From NCBI GenBank assembly GCA_951799405.1, contig OX637350.1:1411852-1475851 (forward strand): a stretch of 64,000 nt of DNA, read 5' to 3'. The position numbers were made by a program, and so were the translations under genes. Source of the DNA: Agapetus fuscipes (lineage: Eukaryota; Arthropoda; Insecta; Trichoptera; Glossosomatidae). The notes under the pieces are model-generated. The model was not told the origin of the DNA. It searched no databases and saw only the letters and a list, made by a program, of their open reading frames with translations. Below, piece after piece: positions 23,207 through 34,200 of the stretch (the first letter of the stretch is position 1; the number at the start of each line of letters is the position of its first letter).

Positions 23207-24423
23207 GAAAAATACACAATATTTATTTTGTATAAAAAGGTGTGGTAATTGTGTTACTTAGTTGAATTGTTGTTTGCCAGTCAACATGAAGGTGACTCTA
23301 AAGTTGTATTGATTGAAGAGGCATTCACTATGTAATCATTAATTTTTCTAGATAAAATAAAAAACAATTTTGTATTCGATTACGGTGAGTATATTATAAT
23401 TCCACGACCGGTTTTGCGAACAATCCGTTTGCATCGTCAGGTGGGCTATGAAAGCTTATTTCATTAGGAAGATCTTGTAGACTAATTATGAATAGCTCAG
23501 ACTATATTGAAAAATTGGCTTTGACTTTAGGTTCAAATCATGCTTGGCAACATTCTCGGGATGCCTACTTACAAAGATGATCATGTTTGTAAGTAGGGGA
23601 TGATTTTAACCTAAGATGATTTGAACATAAAGTCCAAGCCAATTTTTAAATATAGTCTTGAGCTGTTCAAGCTTGTTTTTTGCGCCTAATTGTTAAACTA
23701 ATTGTTACTTGTAAAATATTCTGTAATTATGAATACTTTTACAAAGATGTAACTTGCAAGAATAATTACACACACAATCAAATATTAGCTCATTTTATCA
23801 TTGGTCTCCTGCGAAAAATGATAATCGTCAAAGACTATTTTGAATTAATGTATAAAGATTTTAATTTCTGACAAGTATTCGAACAACGTTGACTTTTCAG
23901 TATCAATTTGTTGTTACAAGCCGCGGTTTTAAGCAATTCTCTGACAGGAAACAAATCACGAATCAGGAATTGTTGGACAAAGTAGCGAGTTCCTAAAAAA
24001 ATAAAAATAAACAAGAAAACCATGTTTCAAAATTTGTCATTTAGTGATCAAATTGTCTTTTAGATATAATTTATTTATTTCCTTTTGAAAATGATTTTAT
24101 TTTAACGCTGAGTGTAGTGCCATTTGTGTTCAAATTTTTTGTTCAACAAACACATCAAATTGTATACATTTTTTTAATGTACAAAATAGAGTAAATCTTT
24201 TAAAGATGTAGTAGGTGTGCATATATAAGGACACTTCTGGGAGGTGTCTAAAAAAACTGCCTATTTATATGTATGTAGACTTAAATAATATGCGATTATA
24301 TATTAGGTCTATTTTATTTATTAATATTGGTTGTATATCAACATAATTTAAATCAAAAGTTAATTATTGCTTAACTAAGTAGTTGAATTTTTGCCATTAA
24401 ATTTAAGAAACGCTGGAAGTAGT
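23207..24423. other. KLHL 3' flank
   Basis: It holds a plausible poly-A signal at 23356 and a half copy of the foldback family (23360-23450). GCCAATTTTT-flanked inverted pieces lie around 23510-23655. Nothing coding was seen. Confidence 0.45.
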
Positions 24424-24690
24424 ATTATTATTTATGTATCAGTTGGTACAGTGCTTGCATGCTATGCCGAGAGCTTGGGTTCAAATCCCACCAAGGGTGT
24501 CTGAAATATTATCTCATTTCGGTATTTATTTCAAACCTAAAATAAAAAACCCGGCAAGGTTTACTCAGCCCTCACAAGAAATGAATACCAGCCCCGTCGG
24601 GAGCTGGGAAACCCCTGCTTCAACTGAGGTGGTTGATTTAAGGCCGACCCCCTAATCTTTAAAAATAAATATGTTCCACTCGCCGTTTGT
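24424..24690 (+). mobile_element. tRNA-derived SINE family 2
   Basis: The head (CAGTTGGTACAGTGCTTGCA, GGGTTCAAATCCCACCAAGG) is followed by the body (ACTCAGCCCTCACAAGAAAT) and GCCGACCCCCTAATCTTTAA. It lies downstream of the KLHL gene. Confidence 0.8.
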
Positions 24691-25015
24691 TATCAAACAT
24701 ATGTGTTATATAAGTGTACCAATCTTTTATAGTTTCTTAAGTTAAGAAATCAAAAAAATATTTTTAAAATGCGCTTGAAAAAGTATTCCGTACCGGGTGT
24801 ATTCATGTAGCCAGAATATTCAGAAGCAAAAATGTTAAATTGTGTTTATTGTCCCTGTAATTCACATTTATGTACATTGCTTTGGTATAAAAAAACTTTT
24901 AAGTTCACTGAGATGTGCCTTACCCTGGGAAATGATTACAAATTGGCTTCCCAATTTATGGTTTTGTGTTGTCTTGTAAATATTCTGCATGTATATAAAG
25001 TTATAAACACAGTTA

Positions 25016-25190
25016 GAGCCCGTTCCCACTTGTCGGGTGTCGGATCCGTTATTAGTCAGAGGTTCCAGTGGCAGAACATTATGTATGGAGCTATTCACAC
25101 TTGTCGAAAATCGATTTTGTCCGAAATGTTCTGCAACTGGAACCTCCGATGAATATACGGATCCGACACCCGACAAGTGGGAACGGGCTC
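25016..25190. mobile_element. Harbinger-like MITE, copy 1 (175 bp)
   Basis: The ends are GAGCCCGTTCCCACTTGTCG and its reverse complement, flanked by a TTA duplication (25013-25015 and 25191-25193). The inverted arms extend through GGTTCCAGT / ACTGGAACC, so the element can fold almost completely. A TTA/TAA duplication is typical of PIF/Harbinger elements. Confidence 0.82.
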
Positions 25191-26100
25191 TTAGTATCAG
25201 CTTACTTTAGGACAAATAATTCATTCAAATCTAGCAACATTAAATGTATCTTTATGAATTTAATGTCATCCCAATGTAACTTCTTATCAATGTAAATTAT
25301 TGATTTTAAAATCCTTTATTTAAATCCATTATTAAAGTGACACATGTTTCTTCCTTAATCCAAGAGGATATTAAAATTGTACAAAATCAAATAAAAACTT
25401 CTATCGTGGCACTTTTTGATGTTGAGGAAAAAAAAGTAATTAAAATTTGGTTAAAATCAGCTAATCTAATTTTTTGCCACATTGGTAACTTCCATTCTTA
25501 AATAATTGCCACAATGGTTTCTTGTTTTTGAGACAAAATGTTTCTACTAATATTTTCTGGATAAATTTTGTTTTTCAACGATTTTAAATTGGAATCAAGG
25601 AAGGTAAAAATTAAAACAACTTTGTTTTTTTATTACGGCGAGTATATTAAGTTCCATGAGTGGTTTTGCAAACAATCAGTTTGCATCTTCAGGTGGCTAA
25701 ATAAATTACATTAGACATTTTATATAGAACTGAAAATGGATTATACAAACCGTGGTACGTTTTGTATTTTCGGAGCTTTGGCGTCCTCTGTTGCTGCATA
25801 AGGTCAACTCATGCACTTACAATCTCCTATCTCAAACAACAACTTCTTCCGACAGTTCAGTTCATGTCGCTTTGTCATGAAACAAACACATCTCCCGATG
25901 ACGTTAACAAGACTGACGAAACTCAGAAAGCTCATCTTCCGTTTGGTGAAATCCATTTTTAATTCTAGTATTTTTTTTTTACTAAAAATTGCATTTATTT
26001 TTCTCATTAGGCTATAAAATAATTTATTGAAATGTAATATTTATTAATATATTCCAGAGTATTTAAGAACATGTTTAGGGGGCCTAATATTACCATGTAA

Positions 26101-26275
26101 GAGCCCGTTCCCACTTGTCGGGTGTCGGATGGGTATATTCATCGGAGGTTCCAGTTGCAAGACATTTCGGACAAAATCGGTTTCCGACAAGTGTGAATAG
26201 CTCCATACATAATGTTCTGCCACTGGAACCTCTGACTAATAACGGATCCGACATCCGACAAGTGGGAACGGGCTC
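26101..26275. mobile_element. Harbinger-like MITE, copy 2 (175 bp, inverted relative to copy 1)
   Basis: The length and ends equal those of 25016-25190, with the internal halves in opposite order. It is flanked by TAA on both sides (26098-26100 and 26276-26278). Confidence 0.82.
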
Positions 26276-26671
26276 TAATTGGGACCTTAGGAAAGTGTCT
26301 TATATGAATTGAAAGTAGACACAATCTAGGGTGTAATATATTTATTTTCAAAAATTTTGTGATACTGTATTTAAAGTATATAAAGTTATCAATAATTTAT
26401 GTAGGTAAAAATATGGAAACACATGTTGTATCAGGACCAGCAGTCTGCAGGATCAATAGCCATAATTAAAGTTGTCCATGTATCACACAGGAACTTACAA
26501 TATATATTATTTTTTTCATAAATCTTACTGAATTCTTTATAAAATAACGGGTAATGGAAAATAAAGCAATAATACAAGTACCTCTCTTAAAGCATTTAAG
26601 TTGAATTACTAAGGCACGGTATTTTCAATGTTAGCATAGCAACTTTATACTGAATGATAAAAATGCACATA

Positions 26672-26925
26672 TCGCACGCTTAATCATAAAGAGCAATAAC
26701 TCAAAAATTGGGAATATTGAGATTTTGTAATAAAACGCTATAAAAATGCGAGAAGAATAGGTAGAATGCGACAGCCGTTCAATTTGGACGAATATGACCG
26801 AGATAAAACATCGGTCGCCTTTTTCATTCCATACGGGTTGTACTTACTGGTTGTCTGAACTTCAAACGTGATTTCCCAACATTCTTATTTTTTGAGTTAT
26901 TGCTCTTTATTATTAAGTGTATGTG
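26672..26925. mobile_element. 250-bp MITE family A, copy 2
   Basis: This is a copy of the 5649-5900 element in the opposite order, between CACGCTTAATCATAAAGAGC and TTGCTCTTTATTATTAAGTG. Confidence 0.75.
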
Positions 26926-27189
26926 AATTGTTTGGATAGTTTTATTGTATCAGTTTAAAGTCACATGTGCTAACGTTGAAAATACTGGGCCTTACAAAAT
27001 TTTAATCCATAATCGACATCTGCGAGGACGTTTTTCAAAATCTGTCAAGTGATGGTAAAAATAAATGAAAAAGTAACAATGTAAACAGAATGATGTTGGA
27101 ATATTAAATGTATATCAATTAGGTAAATACATTTTTTTACTTAAAAACCATTGTGTTTTGATTTTGGATAAAATGATGATTCCACTTTG

Positions 27190-27345
27190 GTAGGAGCTCT
27201 AGACTTTCACGCTGTGCGGCCAACACTGGAGAGTTGCTTTCCGGAATCTGTTGCCGCTACAGAGCAGCGACCTAGCTTGAAGAGGGCTCTTTTGAGGTGT
27301 GATTCATTAAAAAACAGTGCTCACCGAAGACATCAAACCATTACT
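27190..27345 (+). mobile_element. LINE/SINE 3' tail relic
   Basis: ESVAATEQRPSLKRALLRCD and GAGGTGTGATTCATTAAAAA resemble the shared 3' end of SINE family 1 and its LINE. Confidence 0.4.
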
Positions 27346-27349
27346 ATTA

Positions 27350-28293
27350 TCAAGGGGGCATTTCAAATAAAGCGTGTTTTTTTTCACAATTTATTTATAC
27401 TCGAAATAAAACACAAATTCAGGTGTTTAAATTTATTTGACACAAAACTTCTAAAATCCAATCATGTGTACTAACAATTACAAAAGTATTAAGTTTATAT
27501 TAATTAATAATTTGAACATGAAATGCTGAATTTGGAGCCCCTATGTTGTGCTCCTAGCTGATGCACATCTTCTCCATAATCTGCACACAAACTAATAAAC
27601 CCCACATTTCAACTCACCTTACAAAGTTTTTAACTTTCACTTTCATAGTCGGCGTTGAATGACAAATTCCAAACCAATAGAACAGGGTCAAACCCAAAAG
27701 AATCTTAAAAGAATTTGTCATCAACTCGTAACATTTACAAAAAACGTATGGAAATTAAAACACTTCCTCTAGTGAGAGTTTTAGTTCCAATACATTTTTG
27801 GCACAACGCTATGTGTGTGTTGAAACATATTTTTTACACTTGGGGTCCTGTTTTAACACTCTTCAATATAATTATAATATTTTCATATGTACGAATTGAA
27901 TTTATCGAAGAACAGTACATCTTAAATCAAATAAAAGTTTGTTTCTCAAAAGACACTATCATTCTTACAACACCGATGACAAAAAGACTCTTTTTTCTAA
28001 TAAATATCCTAACTCATCATTCGTAAAATCCTAAAAGTTAGCTACTTACAAGATACGCACATGTTAAGAAGCAAGACTATGTTTCAAATTTTGCAATCCG
28101 TTCATTTTGCTGCAGGTGTGTTTGTTTTTACAAGGAAAGAGCTGTATAAATACTTAACATTACAACACAAGAAAATATAATAAATTACATAATTTAAATT
28201 ATAAAAATTACTTTTTACAGTTAATATAAAATTTAAATTTTAACTTTTTACTTTGATTGCAAAACATATGGCCTTACCTTCCTAATATCCCTT
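27350..28293. other. UBE2S 3' flank
   Basis: AT-rich sequence that should include the UBE2S 3' UTR (minus strand). The short plus frame 27715-28026 has no recognisable domain. Confidence 0.4.
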
Positions 28294-31200
28294 TCATAAT
28301 CTCTTGAGAACCCTTTTCTTATCTTTGATCAGTTTTTTCCTCTCTGCTGTGAGTTTCTTGTCTCCAGCGTGTTTCTTAGCACAAGGGCCGCCTTCCGACA
28401 CCTCCAGGTACGCTTTGGACATCTTGGGAGCCTGCAAAAACAAACAATCAACTTTATCAGCACCCTGGAGCTTCTGAGGAGAAGCCCGACTACACAGAAA
28501 GCGATCGGGCTTTCTGTGTTGCTACGCCCATGGCCTGGAACTCTCTGCCGGCAGTACTGCGGACAACGGACAAAGAGGCAGATTTCAGAAGGGCCATAAA
28601 AACAAACCTATTTTTAAAATCTGTATCACCTTTGGGATGACCAACGGTCATGAAAAAAGGCAGAAAAAATCACATTTTATAATAATCATTCCAAAAATAA
28701 TCCCTGAGAGCAAAGTTGAAATTGGAAAGCTGCCTTTATAATCCAGAAAGGATGATGAACTAATATGCATAGTTTACCATCCCGCATAAGTGACAAGAAC
28801 TTGTAGGCGGGGTTCAAACTTGGGCATGTTTCACTAACGCAAATTTGAGTGCTAATGCCTTACCCGCTCGACCATATCAACAAAAAGTGTTATATCAAGT
28901 TATTAAATTATTAGACACCTTTTGCGGTGTAACAAATTGCGGAAGCAAACAGAAAAAAGCAAAAAGAAGGAAAAACAGAAGCAAGCAGACACAAAGGCAA
29001 GCCCAGTTTTGCGCAGATAAAACTGAAAACCATTCATATCAAGATAGTGTCCGGTCGATAGCTTAGTTGGTAGAGTGCTTGCATTCCATGCTATGAGCTC
29101 GGGTTCGAATCCCACCGAGGGTGCCAGGAATGATTTCCCGTTTCGGTGTTTATTCCAAACCCCAAAATAAAATACTCAGCCTTCACAAGAAATGAGTACC
29201 AGAAGAAATGAGTTGATGATGAGACGCAGTACCTGTGCGTGTACTTCAGTCATCATCTGAGCTCTCTGCGAGTAGTCGTCGTAGTGCTCCAGCAGCAGCT
29301 TGCCCGCCTCCTCGTTCAGGGCTGACTCTGCATTGGGCACGATGAGGAGACACTTCACCGTCTGCAAAACAAACACATGCACTCATTTATAACTAGTAAT
29401 GACAATAGGGTAATTTCACATATTTCTTCTTATCACATTTCTTCTTATTATGTTCATTTGAGGTTTGGATTTTATTTGTAAGTACACAATCAGCATTTGT
29501 AAGCGCGAACTACACGTGTTTGTTTGTGGGCATACATCTGAGAGCTTTGAATGAATATATCCTTGCAACTTAGATTATAGATTATATAGACATAAAATAA
29601 TAGACTACATTTTTAAAAATGCATCTGTTTTAAAAATGTTCCTAGACTTATAGGTTGGTATGCGGCTGACCACCCGTGCTGTAAAAATGGTTCGCTTTGC
29701 CAATGTCACCCCTGTTTCAGGGAAGGACAGTAAGAGTTGCAGGGTGTATGTCCATTTGAGATTTGGTTTTTATGTTGTAGGTTCACGTGAGGCAAGTGCA
29801 AGCGCGAACTTGTACGTGTCTGGTTGTGGGAATGCATGTAATGTGAATCTCCAATGTAACATTCGCACGTTTAATAATAAAGAGAAATAACTCGAAAATT
29901 GGGAAAATCGAGATTTTGTAATAAAACGCAAGAACAATGCGAGAAGAATGCGTAGAATGCGACAGCCGTTCAATTTGGACGAATATGACCGAGATAAAAC
30001 ATCGGCCGCCTTTTTCATCCCATACAAGTTGTACAGGGTGTCTGAACTTCAAACGCGTTTTCCCAAGATTCATGTTTTTTGAGTTATTGCTCTTTATTAT
30101 TAAACGTGCAATATCTTTGCAACTTAGATTAGATTAGATTACATCTGCGTTTTAAAAAAAATAATATCTGGCTTAGTTTTTAAATTATAGCTCTTTGAAA
30201 TTTGCGTATTTTCAATTTCCGGTAAAACAGTTCATTTTTTTTATTTAGGCGGATATGACGTTGATGGATCTTCGGAGTGTAGGTATTGTCGGACCCAGGT
30301 AGCCAGCCGTGCTGTGTTTTGGCGGGACTCGAATTCTCCGCATTTTATTTTTGAAAATTATCTATCAAATTTGTCATGTATGTTCCTTGACTTATAGGTT
30401 GGTATGCGGCTGACCACCCATACTGTGAAAAAATGGTTCACTTTGCCAATGTCACCCCTGTCTCAGGGAAGGACGGCAAGAGTTGCAGGGCTTATGTTCA
30501 TTTGAGATGGGTTCTTATAATGTAGGTCCACATGAAATGAAATTATACTGATACCCTCTCTTCAAAATCAAAAATGAGGAAGACTTGGTTGAATGTTTTA
30601 CTTTCGTTTCTTTTTATTTTTCTCTTTTCAGTACAAGTTGTTACAGACAGAATCGGTCTTCGGGCCAACAGGCCGACAACCTTGTGACAAATTATTCCCT
30701 TTTTATTACAACTAAACACATAAATTTTGTTACAGTAAATTCGGCTCGGCCGGTGTCCTGCCGAACGCCGGCCAATCAGCGTGTAGGGTTAAGTTTTGTC
30801 AAGGAGTTCGACGGATGGCGAAATTCAGGGCCTACACAAAAAGTGTGCCGTATCAATTCCCACCATCTTCTGTTGACAAAACTTAACCCTCCTTACGCTC
30901 TCAACCCTTGCCACAGAATTTTCACCCCTGGCCACGGTTCCTTCATCCTTTTCCTTCTCTTCCGATGTTCGTGGAGAGGTGGTGCGCGCTGAAGGCGAGG
31001 AGTCGTATCCGGCGGCCTCGTGTACTGTTCGATCGGATCCTCCTCCTGCTTGTCGGGCGGTAACCTAAGCTGATCTGGGTGCACGTCTCTACTGGTGCGG
31101 GGTGGCTGTTTCCTGGCCATCCCATGGCTCTGATTCCTCTTTGAGCCGGAGTCCTCTAGCACGAGTTGTCGTCCACTCTGCACCTCCATGCTGACTTGTC

Positions 31201-34200
31201 TCAGGTTCCTCTTGATCGCCTCAAGCGTAGAGTCTTCCAGTTCACACACTTGCGGGTGGGATTCACGATCACGGTGCAGCTCCTTCTCCAAAGGGTCATT
31301 TTCCATGTCTCGAGGAAGCTCGTCTACCTCAGGCTGTACAGGCCTCCCATCCTGGCTAGGGCAGACGTGGCTGACTTCTGAAACTTCTGGAGCCAGTGTC
31401 TCTTCCACGCGTTGATACTCCTCGACTGCTCTCAGAGTGTCCTCAGGAACTTCCGCGTCCCTCAGCATGCTGACACCTGCATGCTCCGGTTCATCTTCAT
31501 CCTGGTTTGATTCCGGTTGCGAAGGCTTCCCCTCATGGTCGGGGCAAGACCGGTCGAGATGTGGCCCTGAATAGTGCCAATATGACCGTGCGGTCTCTTG
31601 CTCGCTACCTGGCCGTGGCTGCCATGCCATTGGACGATTTTTCTGGCCTGGTGACTGCCTTTCGGTCTGATGGTGATAGGCTGCTGGCTGCCAATCCCCT
31701 TGTTGCTGTTCCTGGGCTGGCCATCGCCCTCCTTGCTGATGAGATCCGACGAGTGGATGGTGGTCATCGCTGCTGCCCCTGCTTTCACAGCCTGCCGCAG
31801 CTGCGAGAAGCTTGCTCCAGGAGGCGCTGGCGCTCTGAAGTCTCGCCTGGCACTGCGGCAACAGGAGGTCCATGGTGTGCTGGATGACCTCCTGCTCAGA
31901 GTGCGTGCTGCAGAAGCGCTTGGCCAGCGCTCTCTTCCTCAAGATGAATCCCATTGCCTCCTCCCTGAGCTCCTGCCGTCCATAGAGGTACAGGAAGTGG
32001 CCTCTCTCCCTCCTTGACTTGCTGTTGAATCTTCCCTCCAGGGCACATTCAACCTCCAGCCAGTCTGTCACTGGGAGCTCCGCCATCCAGGCAGCCGCTT
32101 CCCCCTGCAGCCAATCCATTGCCCACATCACCCATTCGCTCTCTGGGGTTGCGTTCTCCTTGAAGTACGCCAGGGCTGAATCCAAAAATAGCCCTGGGTC
32201 TTCCTCCGGCTTCCCCGAAAATGGCATGGGGAGCCGTGCCACTGGCGTCCTGTATTCATTGACTGAAGCTCCCTGCTCCATCAAGTCATCACAGGGCCGC
32301 GCAGTCTTCATTGTCTTGCTTCTGGTTCTTTGTTGGGCGCCACAAGTCAGTCCTCCGGTACTTGGGTTGTCACTTTCCAAGTGACTTGGCCCCACGTTCG
32401 CGGCGTCAATTGATACCCTCTCTTCAAAATCAAAAAGACTGGAAGACTTGGTTGAATGTTTTACTTTCGTTTCTTTTTATTTTTCTCTTTTCAGTACAAG
32501 TTGTTACAGACAGAATCGGTCTTCGGGCCAACAGGCCGACAACCTTGTGACAAATTATTCCCTTTTTATTACAACTAAACACATAAATTTTGTTACAGTA
32601 AATTCGGCTCGGCCGGTGTCCTGCCGAACGCCGGCCAATCAGCGTGTAGGGTTAAGTTTTGTCAAGGAGTTCGACGGATGGCGAAATTCAGGGCCTACAC
32701 AAAAAGTGTGCCGTATCAATACATGTCCGCTTGTGGGAATGCATTTAATATAAATCTTAAATGGTATATATCCTTGCAGCTTAGATTAGATCAATGATGA
32801 TGATGATGATGATGATTTTTATAGTGCCGTTTTGTGACTACTGTCACTGCAAGGGCACTTTCAGGCTTGACGCGGCGGTGAAGAAATGGGTCTTCATTCC
32901 CTTCTTGAAGCTCTCGATCCCTTCCTTGGGCAGGATCATCTCGATCACTTCAGGAGGCAGCTGGTTTCAAGTGGACGGTCCCGCAACAGCGAAAGCGCGG
33001 TCTCCGAACACTGTACATCTTTTTCTGTATTGAGTGCTGACAGATGTAAGAGCACTTTCAGCAGATCGCAGAGTGAGCCCCCTCTCGCTCAGACTCCTCG
33101 GTAGTATCAGCTCCTGCAAGTACTCTGGCGCCACTCCATGCAGCGCTTTGTGTACCGTGAGGCCCAGCTTAAATTTAATCCTTTCTGGGATCCTCAACCA
33201 GTGAAGCTTCTGCAGGAGTGGGGTTATATGGCAGTACTTGCTCTGACCATAAATCATAAATGATATCTCTATTTTTACTATTTAAAAAATATATGGTTGT
33301 GATCACTGAAATGTACTCTACACAACCATATTATTTTCAACCGTTTTCCCTACCACTGCAATGACCCGATTGTTAGGTAAGTTGGAATTACAGTCGTTTG
33401 ACAAACTTACAATAATTATAATTACTACACAATGAAAGAAAAATATTCCGATATTAGACAAACCGTTATAAGAGAACTTACATTATTCTCGATGTTTCAT
33501 TAGCAAAGTAGTCAACGTCTTGAGGAGACACCTTCTCTGCACGATGACTGAGGATGAAGGCATCGAAACGTCGAGAATAACGTAAGTTCTCTTATAATGG
33601 TTGTAATAGGAAGAAATGTAATTAATTGTTTGTATTCCTTGACTTATAGGCTGGTATGAGGCTGACCACCCATACTGTAAAAAATGTTTCACTAGCCATT
33701 GTCACCCCTATTTTAGGGAAGGTCGGCAAGAGTTGCAGGGCATATGTTTATTTGAGATTGAGTTTTTATACTGCAGGTCCACATGCGGCATGTGTGAGTT
33801 CGAAATTGTGCGTGTCTGTTTGTGGGAATGCCTTTAATATGAATCTCAAATGATTTATATATCTTTGCAGCTTAGATTTAGATTTTTATATGTATAAAAT
33901 GTGAAAAAGAATGCTCAAGTTCATTACTTTAACCTTATAAACTCAAGTTTTAACTCAACTACGGGATTAACAACAAATGTATTGTTTACAATTAATGTAC
34001 AACTTAGATTTAGATCTACTTAGTTTATATTTTAGACTCACCAGAAGTATGTGTTTTATGCCGAGATCTGACTTCCAATCTTTCTTTAGAGTGTTGACGC
34101 ATATCTCGCCATTGCTGGAGACGTTTGGATGGAATATCTTGGTGATGAAGAAAGCCTTGGGAGGCGACGCAGGAAAATCCTTCCCCAGGGCGAGCTTCAC

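Larger units (their letters stand above)
30549..32718 (-). mobile_element. Compact gag-only LTR retrotransposon
   Basis: Two near-identical long terminal repeats (30549-30855 and 32411-32718) begin TGATAC and end GTATCA, and are flanked by a 4-bp duplication ATAC (30545-30548 and 32719-32722). Between them only one long frame, a gag, is present on the minus strand. No protease, reverse transcriptase or integrase can be seen in the 1.55 kb interior. Just after the 5' LTR on the minus strand is GACGCCGCGAACGTGGGGC, which resembles a tRNA primer-binding site. The purine stretch AGAAGATGGTGGGAA directly precedes the 3' LTR. It must depend on proteins from another element. It lies in UBE2S intron 3. 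Confidence 0.88.
30370..32795 (+). mobile_element. RTE-like 3' UTR copy split by the LTR element
   Basis: The left part (30380-30548) ends in GAAATTATAC. The right part (32719-32795) resumes as ATACATGTCCGCTTGTGGGA and reaches a TTAGATTAGAT tail. Taking out the LTR element and one ATAC restores continuity with other copies, which fixes the insertion order. Confidence 0.85.

Noticed and set aside
31166..32384. Several plus-strand open frames opposite the gag
   Set aside because: They are shadows of the 500-codon minus-strand gag and have no domain of their own.
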